The notes beneath the pieces are model-generated. The model was not told the DNA's origin and searched no databases. It saw nothing but the letters and a program-made list of their open reading frames with translations. The position numbers and the translations under genes are program-made. Positions 7,106 to 15,178 of a stretch of 43,383 bases of DNA are shown in pieces (the stretch's first letter is position 1; every line of letters starts with the position of its first letter). The DNA is from a virus, in the IMG/VR virus record IMGVR_UViG_3300049733_000221, positions 1-43,383 of that record. One strand, 5' to 3'.

Positions 7106-9210
7106 TCCTGTCGATTGACCTCGAGACGCGCAGCCCGGTCGACCTCAAGAAAAGCGGCGCATACCGTTATTTCGAACACCCGATGACCGAGATCCTGTGC
7201 GCGGCCTGGGCCATCGACGACGGCCATGTGCACGGCTGGGTGCCTGGGCAGTCATGCCCACCGCAGGTCTACGATGCACTCACCAACAAGCACTGCGAGA
7301 TCGCCGGCTGGAACGTCAATTTCGAGCGCCAGGGCTTCAATTGGATCCTGGGGCCGGTGCACGGCTGGCCGACGCCGCACCTCGACCAATTCCGCGACAC
7401 CGCCGCCCAGGCAGCCGCGCAGGCGCTTCCGAGAGCGCTCGAGAACGTCGCCAACGTGATGCGGCTGCCTGAGCGGAAGGACACCGACGGCGCGCGACTG
7501 ATGATGCAGATGGCGCGGCCCCGCAAGGCCAGGAAGGGCGAGAACCGGACGGAGGTGCACTGGAACGACGGCGACCTCGAGCGGCTGCTCGAATATTGCA
7601 AGACGGACGTAGAGGTCGAGCGCGCGGTGCGCCGTCGACTCAAGCCGCTGTCCGATGCCGAGATGGCGCTGTGGAAGTTCGATCAACTGATCAATGATCG
7701 CGGCATCACCATCGACAGCGATCTGGTCGATGACATGATCGCCATAGTCGATGAGGAATCCGTTCGTTTAAACGCGGTGCTGAAGAGACTGACCAACGGC
7801 GCAGTCGAGAAGGCAACGCAGACAGAGCGCCTGAAGGCGTGGCTCACATTGTTCGGCGTCCAAGCGCCATCATTGGCTAAGACCGTTATCGACGGTGTTT
7901 TCGCTCAGGACATGCCGCCCGAATGCCGTGCGGCGCTGGAAGCATGGCAGGAAGCCTCCAGGGCGTCCGTGCGCAAGCTCCAGGCAGCGTTGAACTGCGT
8001 CGGCGGTGATGGGCGAGCTCGCGGCCTGCTGCTCTTCCACGGTGCCTCTACGGGGCGCTGGTCGGGTCAGCTCCTGCAGCCGCACAATTTCACTCGAGGA
8101 TCAGGGCTGGTGCAGAACCAGGACATCGGCATTGACTGCATCAAGACGCGCGATCCAAGGGTGCTCGACTGGGGCTGGGGTCACCCACTGACGGTGGTGT
8201 CGGACTGTCTTCGCGGCATCATGGTCGCCGGCGAGGGCCGCGAGCTGATCAGCGGCGACTACACCAACATCGAATCCAGGATCACCGCCTGGATGGCGCA
8301 CGACGAGGCCAAGCTCGAAAAATTCCGCCGCCAGGATGACGGCACCGGCGAGGAGGTTTACCGGCTCACCGCCGCCTCGATCTACCACAAGCCGGTCGAG
8401 GACGTGACCAAGGCCGAGCGGCAGACCGGCAAGACCGCCGAGCTGGCGCTCGGATTTGGCGGTGGCGTCGACGCCCTGGCGGCCATGGCGATGAACTATC
8501 ACATCGACATGGCGGAGGCATTCCCTGCCCTCCACGACGCCGCCGACAAGAAGGAGCGCGAGCTCGTCGACAAGGCGTATCGCGACTGCATCGCCAAGGG
8601 CAACAACCTGCGACAGCTCTCGGAGGACGCCTGGAAGGCTTGCCGCTATACGGTGCGCGCCTGGAGGCGGGCGCACCCGGCGACGGTGCAGACCTGGGAC
8701 GATTTCCACAGCGCCGCTTGGCACGCTTTCGATGAGCCAGGGACGGTGCACACCGCCGGTCGCGTCTCGTTTAAACGAGATACCGGCTTCATCTGGATGA
8801 CGCTGCCGAGCGGCCGCGCGCTCGCCTACCCGACGCCTGGTGTGGAATCGCGGGTCGTGCCCTGGTCCGATAAACGGAAACCCGAGCACGAGCAGGAGCA
8901 CAAGGACATGTTGACCGTGCTCGCCTTCGAAGGGAAACACCGCCGCCGCGACGCCTTCTATCCCGGTTTGTTCTTCCAGCATTCCGTACAGGCAACCGCC
9001 CGCGACCTCCTCGCCGTCGGCATGCAGAACGTCGAGACTGCCGGCTACCCGGTGGTGATGACGGTGCACGACGAGGTGATCTCTGAGGTGCGCCAGGGCG
9101 AGGGCAATCTCACCCACTTCATGCAGGCGCTCACCATGAAGCCGCTGTGGGCGGCCGGCCTGCCGCTCCTGGCCGACGGCTGGCGGGGCTTCCGCTACAG
9201 GAAGGACTAA
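7102..9210 (+). CDS. polA: Family A DNA polymerase with 3'-5' exonuclease domain
   Basis: A 702-residue replicative polymerase. The exonuclease half shows SIDLET (Asp6, Glu8), GWNVNFE (near 70, Glu where Asp is commoner) and YCKTD (Tyr165, Asp169). The polymerase half shows GASTGRWSGQLLQPHNF (near 315), motif A SGDYTNIESR (near 385), motif B RQTGKTAELALGFGGG (near 442) and motif C VHDE (near 655). No 5'-nuclease domain is present, as in T7-type enzymes. The start GTG 7102 overlaps the previous stop and has AGGGG upstream. Two GTTTAAAC palindromes (7767, 8770) lie inside the gene. Its stop overlaps the convergent minus gene at 9207. Confidence 0.95.
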   Translation: MILSIDLETRSPVDLKKSGAYRYFEHPMTEILCAAWAIDDGHVHGWVPGQSCPPQVYDALTNKHCEIAGWNVNFERQGFNWILGPVHGWPTPHLDQFRDTAAQAAAQALPRALENVANVMRLPERKDTDGARLMMQMARPRKARKGENRTEVHWNDGDLERLLEYCKTDVEVERAVRRRLKPLSDAEMALWKFDQLINDRGITIDSDLVDDMIAIVDEESVRLNAVLKRLTNGAVEKATQTERLKAWLTLFGVQAPSLAKTVIDGVFAQDMPPECRAALEAWQEASRASVRKLQAALNCVGGDGRARGLLLFHGASTGRWSGQLLQPHNFTRGSGLVQNQDIGIDCIKTRDPRVLDWGWGHPLTVVSDCLRGIMVAGEGRELISGDYTNIESRITAWMAHDEAKLEKFRRQDDGTGEEVYRLTAASIYHKPVEDVTKAERQTGKTAELALGFGGGVDALAAMAMNYHIDMAEAFPALHDAADKKERELVDKAYRDCIAKGNNLRQLSEDAWKACRYTVRAWRRAHPATVQTWDDFHSAAWHAFDEPGTVHTAGRVSFKRDTGFIWMTLPSGRALAYPTPGVESRVVPWSDKRKPEHEQEHKDMLTVLAFEGKHRRRDAFYPGLFFQHSVQATARDLLAVGMQNVETAGYPVVMTVHDEVISEVRQGEGNLTHFMQALTMKPLWAAGLPLLADGWRGFRYRKD

Positions 9211-9422
9211 CCCAGCTTCGGAAGATCGATGCCGGCTCCAACCCCGAGCAGGTTGAGCAGCATCAGGATGACCACCAGGGCGGCGATGACGACCACAACC
9301 AGCTTGACGATCCTGCCGATGGGGTCCGGCAGCGGGATGGCGTCGACCACGTAGTAGACCAGCCAGATCAATATCCCCAGGACGAGGAGGTATATGATCA
9401 GCGTCACGAGCGCGCTTATCAT
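9207..9422 (-). CDS. Small two-helix membrane protein, possible holin
   Basis: A 71-residue, very hydrophobic protein with two predicted transmembrane helices (about 3-25 and 40-62) joined by a short DAIPLPDP loop. It resembles small bacterial inner-membrane proteins of the Thivi_2564 type. It is the last gene of the late block, next to a small lipoprotein and another membrane protein, so a role in lysis (holin or antiholin) is plausible. ATG 9422 has AGGAG upstream and overlaps the preceding stop by four bases. Its end overlaps the polymerase stop from the other side. Confidence 0.7.
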   Translation of the reverse strand: MISALVTLIIYLLVLGILIWLVYYVVDAIPLPDPIGRIVKLVVVVIAALVVILMLLNLLGVGAGIDLPKLG

Positions 9423-9601
9423 CGGAATTCTCCTATCGCAGGCACACAGGGTTGCAGCTCGACCACCCGAACCGTTTCTCGCCGCAGGATGATCTCACGC
9501 TGCTGAAGGCACAGGCGCACCGTCGGTTCCGGCGGGACGCGATCACGGCCCCAACTGATGTTGCAGGCGGCGAGCAGCAGGCAGAGCGGCAGCGCCTTCA
9601 C
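9419..9601 (-). CDS. Small lipoprotein, candidate outer-membrane spanin (Rz1-like)
   Basis: A 60-residue protein starting at GTG 9601, immediately after the TAG of the upstream gene. The N-terminus (MKALPLCLLLAAC) is a signal peptide with lipobox LAAC, giving a mature lipoprotein anchored at Cys13. Small lipoproteins in a late phage cassette are typically o-spanins, which fuse inner and outer membranes in the final lysis step. The partner inner-membrane spanin would be one of the two genes just upstream. Further support would be periplasmic pairing, which cannot be seen from sequence alone. Confidence 0.7.
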   Translation of the reverse strand: MKALPLCLLLAACNISWGRDRVPPEPTVRLCLQQREIILRRETVRVVELQPCVPAIGEFR

Positions 9602-9979
9602 CTAGCGGTTCCTTCCCTTCCCCTTGCCCTTGCCTGGGTTGTCTGGGTCGTGTCTCCCAGGATCGTTGCCGTGGCCCTTGTTCGCATCTCCCGTTGGGGG
9701 TTCCGGCGTCGAACCTCCTCCATTGTCGGGAGGGGTGGTCGTGCCGCCACCGGGCGGTTGGCCTCCTCCTCCAGGTGTCGAACCGCCGCCATCACCGTCT
9801 GGATCGTCTCCACCGGGATCGTCAGGCGGAAGTGGATTGTCGTCGTCACGCCGGACCGGCGGCCTCTGTTCACGCTGATGCTCCCGCGAATAGGTGGCGC
9901 ACTCGATGAGGAAGAACCGTTCCAGCCAACTGTCGCAGTCCTGCGGACCGGCCATGAGGATGATCAGGATGAGCCACAT
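9602..9979 (-). CDS. Pro/Gly/Asp-rich protein in the lysis region
   Basis: A 125-residue protein beginning directly after the TGA of the upstream gene and ending directly before the lipoprotein GTG. Residues 1-12 are hydrophobic (MWLILIILMAG). After ~40 residues it becomes an extended Pro/Gly/Asp tail with GGGSTP-type repeats and a basic GKGKGKGRNR end. It may be an inner-membrane or secreted spacer protein, possibly the i-spanin partner. An overlapping alternative frame (9598-9873) is also open; this frame is preferred because both its ends abut neighbouring genes. Confidence 0.5.
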   Translation of the reverse strand: MWLILIILMAGPQDCDSWLERFFLIECATYSREHQREQRPPVRRDDDNPLPPDDPGGDDPDGDGGGSTPGGGGQPPGGGTTTPPDNGGGSTPEPPTGDANKGHGNDPGRHDPDNPGKGKGKGRNR

Positions 9980-10195
9980 TCACTGCGGAGCCTCCCCGTC
10001 CTTGGCGAGGCATCCGTTGAGCAACGTCATCGCGGTCTGGAACCGCGCGTTGCTCCGCTCCGCCTCGCGCTGGCTGGCAACATAGACGAGAACGGCGAAG
10101 AGGGCCGCCAACAAAATCGCGGCGAGGCACGAGGGGTTGGTCTTCAAGCCCTCGACGGCTGCGGTGACGGCCTTGCCGGCTTCAGGCAGCGTCAT
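9980..10195 (-). CDS. Single-pass membrane protein, holin or inner-membrane spanin candidate
   Basis: A 71-residue protein: a 22-residue amphipathic N-terminus, one transmembrane helix (about 24-42, LAAILLAALFAVLVYVAS), then a charged helical tail (QREAERSNARFQ). This layout fits a single-helix (class III) holin or an i-spanin whose tail lies in the periplasm. It starts 14 bases inside the upstream gene and is followed at once by the Pro/Gly-rich gene. Context supports a lysis role; which one is undecided. Confidence 0.65.
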   Translation of the reverse strand: MTLPEAGKAVTAAVEGLKTNPSCLAAILLAALFAVLVYVASQREAERSNARFQTAMTLLNGCLAKDGEAPQ

Positions 10196-10400
10196 CCGCA
10201 GGCTCCGTCTCCGGCGGCGCGGTGCCGGCGATCTGCTTGGTGCCGGCCTTGACCTCTTCCATGTAGGCCGGCCACGGCGGCACGTCGGAGTTCACGCTGC
10301 CGATCCACCAGACGCTGTCGTCGTCGCCGATGGCCTTGATCGTGTAGGTGCCCATCGTCTCGTCGTGGACCCACTCTGCGCTGACGTATTCTGCTGGCAT
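10182..10400 (-). CDS. Small hypothetical protein between fibre and lysis genes
   Basis: A 72-residue acidic protein with ATG 10400 just after the stop of the fibre gene and GAGGA upstream. It contains a compact Trp-rich beta segment (DDSVWWIGSVNSDVPPWPAY) and a flexible acidic tail (ETEPADDAA). It could be a fibre chaperone, because small acidic genes after fibres often assist folding, but no family is recognised. A longer upstream start would run into the fibre gene. Confidence 0.65.
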   Translation of the reverse strand: MPAEYVSAEWVHDETMGTYTIKAIGDDDSVWWIGSVNSDVPPWPAYMEEVKAGTKQIAGTAPPETEPADDAA

Positions 10401-10401
10401 C

Positions 10402-11574
10402 TCACATCCTCGCGTTGGCGACCCAATGATAGGAGTACGGAGCCCCGACGACAGCGGCCCATTGCAAGCGCGCGGCCCCGGTGCCGCCGACAAAGCTGGT
10501 GATGCCGACATCGGTCCCGGCGCTTTCGTTGTGGATCATGCCGGATGCACCAGTGTTGCGACTGTAGGATGTCATGGAAGCCGCGACCCGCTTCGTTGTC
10601 TTGAAATTGGCGGTGACAAAATCGGACGCTGCCGTGGAGCAACGCTGGATGGAGAACATGCCGTTGCTTGCCACCGCTCCCGGCGCGATGTTCCAGTCGT
10701 AGCTCTTCTCGTAGTACCGCTGGCAGACAACCAGTTCGTCGGCCCAGGGCAGTTCCTTGTAGGCCGGCGCGACGCCCGTGTTGCCGGGATCGGCGTAGAG
10801 CGCGACATCGGCGATGTGCATCGAGTTATTGGCGACAGCCGCGTTGTTGGTGATGCCGGGACCGGCGAGGTAGTTGCCGGCATTCCAGCCAACGGCGGGA
10901 GCCTTGAAAGTCGAGCCGATTGAATGGGCGAAAGCGAGCGTCAGGGCTCCGGTGTTGGAAGCGAAGTTCCATGTCCCAGCAGTCGGCACCGGGATCGGCA
11001 CGACGACATCGGTCCAGCCGCCCGAGCCAAAAGCAGGCAGCGCGAAGTCGAAGACGAAGCTGGCGGTGCCGCCCCAGTCCCTGAGCGCGAGCGAGTAGGT
11101 GCCGGCTTGCGTGGCGCGGGCCTTGAAGCGCAGCACCGCCGGAACGGCGACCGTCTTGCCCCACTTCAGGGGATAGATGCGCCAGCCCTCGATGTATGTG
11201 ATGAGATTGGAGTAGGCACCGGCAGCGACGCTGGCGTTGGCGCTGTTGTTGCGGGTGTAGGCGAAATAGCGCCCGCTGTCGCCGTTGGCCGCGTTGTCGA
11301 AGAACGTCGCACCACCGATGGTGCCGGTCATGCCGCTGTTGTTGAGCATCCACTGGTCGGCGAGATAGTAGGCACTGCCGGTCACCTCAGTACGCTGCGG
11401 GTTCTCCTGAGAGATCAGCATCGAGCCGTTGACCAGCAGATTGTCATCGACGGCGATCGTCACCCTGCCGGTCGCATCCGGCACCCACGCGTAGCCGTTC
11501 CAGACATAGGCAGGCCCGCCGGTCGGCTTGAACACTTGCCCGGTGGACGGCGAGGAGGGGAAGTCGAACGCCAT
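10402..11574 (-). CDS. Tail fibre/receptor-binding protein, paralogue B
   Basis: A 390-residue protein, clearly homologous to its upstream neighbour: both start MAFDFPS, share a YVWNG/YVWDG N-terminal module, a central jelly-roll-like beta region (VPAVLRFKA / KPAVLRFNA), a CQRYY motif near residue 290, and end in ANARM. It is likely a distal fibre or receptor-binding tip for attachment to the host surface. It begins right after the stop of the paralogue. The two copies differ widely in the variable centre and C-terminal region, as expected for host-range determinants. Confidence 0.8.
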   Translation of the reverse strand: MAFDFPSSPSTGQVFKPTGGPAYVWNGYAWVPDATGRVTIAVDDNLLVNGSMLISQENPQRTEVTGSAYYLADQWMLNNSGMTGTIGGATFFDNAANGDSGRYFAYTRNNSANASVAAGAYSNLITYIEGWRIYPLKWGKTVAVPAVLRFKARATQAGTYSLALRDWGGTASFVFDFALPAFGSGGWTDVVVPIPVPTAGTWNFASNTGALTLAFAHSIGSTFKAPAVGWNAGNYLAGPGITNNAAVANNSMHIADVALYADPGNTGVAPAYKELPWADELVVCQRYYEKSYDWNIAPGAVASNGMFSIQRCSTAASDFVTANFKTTKRVAASMTSYSRNTGASGMIHNESAGTDVGITSFVGGTGAARLQWAAVVGAPYSYHWVANARM

Positions 11575-12681
11575 CTACATCCTCGCGTTGGCTGTGTAGT
11601 AGCCGGCTGCGTAGCAGGAGCCAGCGCCGACGGACGCGGCGTTCATGCGGAAGCTCTTCACGGCGGGAGTGCCATTGACGACCGCGCCGCTGGCATTGCC
11701 GTAGTTGAGGCCGCTCAGTGTAATCGAGGGTGAGGCGCGCATTTCGACCGGGTAATACAGCATCCCGTAGAAGCTGCGCGCGGTGGCGTCGAAGCCGATG
11801 GCGCTGAACACCCAGCCGTTACCCTCGCTGACGTTCTTGTGGTAGTAGCGCTGGCAGCGCGCCAGTTCGTCGGAGTAGTTCGGCGCTTCGTAGGGCGGCG
11901 CGAGCCCGGTGCCGTCAGGATCGACGTAGAGCCCCACGTTGGTGACGTAGAAGTCGTTGTTGGTGACGCCGATGCCGTTGCTGATGCTGGACGTGGCAAG
12001 CACGTTGCCTGCCGTCCACACGCCGGGAGCCGTCTGGTAAGACGTGCCGCAGGCGTAGGTGAAGACTACGGCTCCGCGCTGAGCGGTGTCTGCCGTCCAC
12101 GTCCCGGTGGTGCAGGGTGGGATCGCGAAGCTGAACTCGGCCCATGTCGCCGCCGCCAGCGTGAAGTTGAAAACGATACCAGCGGCGATGGAATTGTCGC
12201 GGACGGCAACACAATAGGTGCCCGCCGCGCTTGCGTAAGCATTGAACCGCAGCACGGCAGGCTTCGCGGCAACGGAGCCCCAGCGAAGATCGGCAAGCTG
12301 GAGCCCTTCCAGCGCGTGGTAGATAGAGGCGTAGTCGCTCGCAGCGATGGACGCATCAGCCGCAGTTACGAAGAAACGGCCAAGCGAACGCGCATAGCCA
12401 CCGCTGCTGGGGACGCGCTCGTAGCGCATGGTGCCGCCATTGGAGAAGGACGATTTCCATCCGTCGCAGAAATAGGTGTTGTGGGCCGTCACGATGCCTG
12501 CCGCTTCCTGATCGACATCGAAGCTCGGATTGAGGATCAGGTTCTTGGGGAGCGCCGTCCTCGGCACGGTGTTGGAGCCCGCCGCGACCTTCCACGCGAC
12601 GCCGTCCCAGACGTAGCTCGGCCCGCCCGCCGGGGCGTAGATGGTGCCGACTGTCGGGGCGCTGGGGAAGTCGAAAGCCAT
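11575..12681 (-). CDS. Tail fibre/receptor-binding protein, paralogue A
   Basis: A 368-residue protein, the tandem paralogue of the next gene. The N-terminal MAFDFPSAPTVGTIY and YVWDGVAWK form a short module probably used to dock on the large fibre. The body carries LNPSFDVDQE, a beta-rich carbohydrate-binding-like fold (PAVLRFNAYASAAGTY) and CQRYYHK. The C-terminus YAGYYTANARM matches YHWVANARM in the copy. The start codon shares its A with the stop of the upstream fibre gene. Role: attachment, by position and beta-rich composition. Confidence 0.8.
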   Translation of the reverse strand: MAFDFPSAPTVGTIYAPAGGPSYVWDGVAWKVAAGSNTVPRTALPKNLILNPSFDVDQEAAGIVTAHNTYFCDGWKSSFSNGGTMRYERVPSSGGYARSLGRFFVTAADASIAASDYASIYHALEGLQLADLRWGSVAAKPAVLRFNAYASAAGTYCVAVRDNSIAAGIVFNFTLAAATWAEFSFAIPPCTTGTWTADTAQRGAVVFTYACGTSYQTAPGVWTAGNVLATSSISNGIGVTNNDFYVTNVGLYVDPDGTGLAPPYEAPNYSDELARCQRYYHKNVSEGNGWVFSAIGFDATARSFYGMLYYPVEMRASPSITLSGLNYGNASGAVVNGTPAVKSFRMNAASVGAGSCYAAGYYTANARM

Positions 12682-14483
12682 CAGTTGCTCGCGATGTATA
12701 TGAATGAACCGATCAGGCGCGACGTGTTGGTGAAGTGGGTATCGTTCATCGTGCTAATCGACGCCGCGCTGTTCTGCGTGACAAGCGATATGGTCGAGGA
12801 GTTGATGCCGGAATACAGGCCGATGCTGCCGCCGCAGTTTGCCATCCCGCTCCAGTAGGGCAAGGAACAGCCGGCGTACTGGTAGGCGTTGTTGAACGGC
12901 ATGTTGGCGATGGTCGCTGCGCCGGTAGACGTGCCTTTCGCAGTGAGCGGAATATCAAACTGCAAGATCACCAGACGGCCGATTTTGACGTACTGGCCGA
13001 AGCGCGTTCCATAAGTCAGACCGACGTTGTTGCCGCCAAAAAAGATGACCGGCGTCCACGTCCCTTCCTCGTAGTCGTCCAGCGTGTTGACATCCGACGA
13101 CGGAACCTGCGTGGCGGGGAATACGAGGCCGGCGTTGACGCCGAGCGCTCCGGTCATCGTGCCGCCTGATATCGGCACGTAGTCGCCGGTCAGGGTGACG
13201 TTCGGCGCGATCCATTGCTGGGACGTGCCGTCGTCCACGTAGACGTAGAAGTTCCCGGTGTCGCTCTCGTACCAGATGTCGCCATGCACCGGGTTGGACG
13301 GCGGCGTGTCTGAGATCAGGGCCTTCTGGCCGGAGCCTCCGTTGATCTGCACCCACTGGCTGGACGTGCCGTCCGCGTACCAGATGAACAGGTTGCCGCT
13401 GTCGCTCTCCCACCACATCTGGCCGGGGTCGGGGCCGACCGGCGGCGTATCCGACATGATCGTCCCAGGAGGCACGTCCACCGGTGCCCAGGCGGCGTTC
13501 TGGCGGACGTATTGCTGGCCGTCGACGGGCGCTTCAGGGAAGGTGTTCGTCAGGTTGTAGGTGACGCCGTTGACGCGCGCGAACAGCCCGGTGGACGTGC
13601 CCCACATGTCACCGTCGGTCGGCGTCGTCGGCGCGACGCCAGCCGGCAACCTGATCGACGCCTGACCGGCAGCCGGCGTCGCCATCACCGGCGGCACGGT
13701 GAAGGTCTTCGCGCCGGTGAACTGCTGCGAGCCGTTCAGGTTCGCCGCGTTGTAGGTCGCGCCGTTCTGCCGCCAGGACAGGTTGGTCGTGGTCGTCCAG
13801 ATGTCGCCGTTCACCGGCGACGCCGGCGCTGCGCCGTGCGGGATGTTGAAACCGGCGGCACCGCCGGCGGATGCGGCGGTGTTCAACTTGCCGGTCATGG
13901 TGTCGCCGGCCTTGGCGACCTTGTCGGCGAGCGCCGTGTTGTTGGCGGCGATCAGCGTGTCCTGGTTGTCGTCGCGGGTGTCCTGGGTGGCGAGGTTGTT
14001 GGTGATCTGGCTCTGCAGGCCGGCGTCGGCCGACGCGCGGGTGCTGGCCTCGGTGGCGAGTGCCGCCGCTGTTGCGAAATAGGTCGAGTCCTGGCCGTCG
14101 AGATAGTCGGCGTCGAGGGCAGAGCCCGCCCCGTCCACCGGAAGAAGCTTGGCCAGGATCTGCGCGCCGGTGTCGGGGCTACCGGCGATGTCGGTGCCGG
14201 TGTCTACCCACACGCCGCCCTCGAGACGCCAGATGTGGTCGTTGGCGTTGTCGAGATACATGTCGCCGTCGGCCTGCCCAGGGAAGGAGACGGGCGCGCC
14301 GGTGCCGGTGTACCAGAGCGATCCTCGAGGCCCTGGGATGAGCTCGGTCGGGTTGAAGGCGGTGATCTCGACCAGACCGACGTCTGGGATCGGCGCGCCG
14401 ACCGGAACGATTGGTTGCTTCACCAGGGCGACGACCGACGCCGCCATCTTCTTTCCGCTCTCGATGATGACGACGTTGGTCAT
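12681..14483 (-). CDS. Large modular tail fibre protein
   Basis: A 600-residue protein. The N-terminal ~110 residues are likely tail-anchored. Residues ~110-210 have a coiled-coil feel (ALATEASTRASADAGLQSQI). Then come repeated modules of the pattern P-x-x-P-x-x-GD-x-W ending in a short beta hairpin: PASPVNGDIW, PTTPTDGDMW, PVGPDPGQMWW and PSNPVHGDIW. The C-terminal ~140 residues (EEGTWTPVIFFGG, YVKIGRLVILQFDI) match a trimeric fibre-tip fold widespread in phage fibres. The same modules head the two smaller fibres downstream. Confidence 0.85.
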   Translation of the reverse strand: MTNVVIIESGKKMAASVVALVKQPIVPVGAPIPDVGLVEITAFNPTELIPGPRGSLWYTGTGAPVSFPGQADGDMYLDNANDHIWRLEGGVWVDTGTDIAGSPDTGAQILAKLLPVDGAGSALDADYLDGQDSTYFATAAALATEASTRASADAGLQSQITNNLATQDTRDDNQDTLIAANNTALADKVAKAGDTMTGKLNTAASAGGAAGFNIPHGAAPASPVNGDIWTTTTNLSWRQNGATYNAANLNGSQQFTGAKTFTVPPVMATPAAGQASIRLPAGVAPTTPTDGDMWGTSTGLFARVNGVTYNLTNTFPEAPVDGQQYVRQNAAWAPVDVPPGTIMSDTPPVGPDPGQMWWESDSGNLFIWYADGTSSQWVQINGGSGQKALISDTPPSNPVHGDIWYESDTGNFYVYVDDGTSQQWIAPNVTLTGDYVPISGGTMTGALGVNAGLVFPATQVPSSDVNTLDDYEEGTWTPVIFFGGNNVGLTYGTRFGQYVKIGRLVILQFDIPLTAKGTSTGAATIANMPFNNAYQYAGCSLPYWSGMANCGGSIGLYSGINSSTISLVTQNSAASISTMNDTHFTNTSRLIGSFIYIASN

Positions 14484-15178
14484 CAGATTTCATCCACCAC
14501 CGTGACTGAGCCTTCGGCCAAGGTCGTCATGCCGGTCTCAACCCGGGTCAACCGGAGCCGCCACCAAGCGGCGTTGGGCAGCGGGTCGACCACCGCCTGG
14601 GGCAGCGTCAAGACGACGCTCGACGGCGCGGTGCCTTCGGTGACGACGAAGTCGGCGAGCACCGTTGGATCCGTCTGGCTCTTTTCGATGGAGGCGCTGA
14701 CCACCGACCCCGTCATGTCGAGCGGGATGGTCTTCTCGGTGTCCTGCCAGAGCTGGATGTAGAGCACGTAGTCGCCGCCGCGCTCGATGACGATGTCGAT
14801 CTGGTCGATGACGTCGGTCGGCACCGCGTCGAGGCCGGCGGCCGGGTACGGGATGATGACGCCGGAGGCGAACAGAGCCGGTCCGCCGGAGAGCGTGCCG
14901 ACGAGGCGGATGACGTAGCCGTTTGGATCGGTGAGCGTGTTGGCGGGGATCACCGCTCGCGCTTTGCCGTTTAAACGGTCGGTGCTCGGTGCCGGGAACA
15001 TCTGGATGTTGCCACCGGTGGTGCGCGGCTCGATCTTGATCTGCGCGGCGAGGTCTATCTGGTAGGGCGCGTCGTCCTGGTCCTTGAACAGGAAGTCAAT
15101 GATCGTCGGCAGGCCGATGGCCGCGCGCAGCGACAGAGGTGCCGGCTCGATCTCGTTGATGACGACGGTGCGCTTCAT
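14483..15178 (-). CDS. Virion protein with two beta-sandwich-like halves (fibre adaptor?)
   Basis: A 231-residue protein, beta-rich, with two similar-looking Ig-like halves: residues ~20-125 and ~130-231 (WQDTEKTIPLDMTGSVVSAS then WWRLRLTRVETGMTTLAEG). The second half resembles the N-terminal domain of BppU-type baseplate adaptors, which link fibres to the tail. It lies between the collar fibre and the large fibre with 4- and 1-base overlaps. It is probably structural; the adaptor assignment is inference. Confidence 0.65.
   Translation of the reverse strand: MKRTVVINEIEPAPLSLRAAIGLPTIIDFLFKDQDDAPYQIDLAAQIKIEPRTTGGNIQMFPAPSTDRLNGKARAVIPANTLTDPNGYVIRLVGTLSGGPALFASGVIIPYPAAGLDAVPTDVIDQIDIVIERGGDYVLYIQLWQDTEKTIPLDMTGSVVSASIEKSQTDPTVLADFVVTEGTAPSSVVLTLPQAVVDPLPNAAWWRLRLTRVETGMTTLAEGSVTVVDEI

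Noticed and set aside
11816-11822. CCGTTAC operator in the fibre gene
   Set aside because: A single copy deep in coding sequence, explained by codons; expected by chance a few times per genome.
13512-14762. 416-codon plus-strand frame antisense to the large fibre
   Set aside because: Arg/Gly/Val-rich shadow of the fibre gene, with no start signal or domain.
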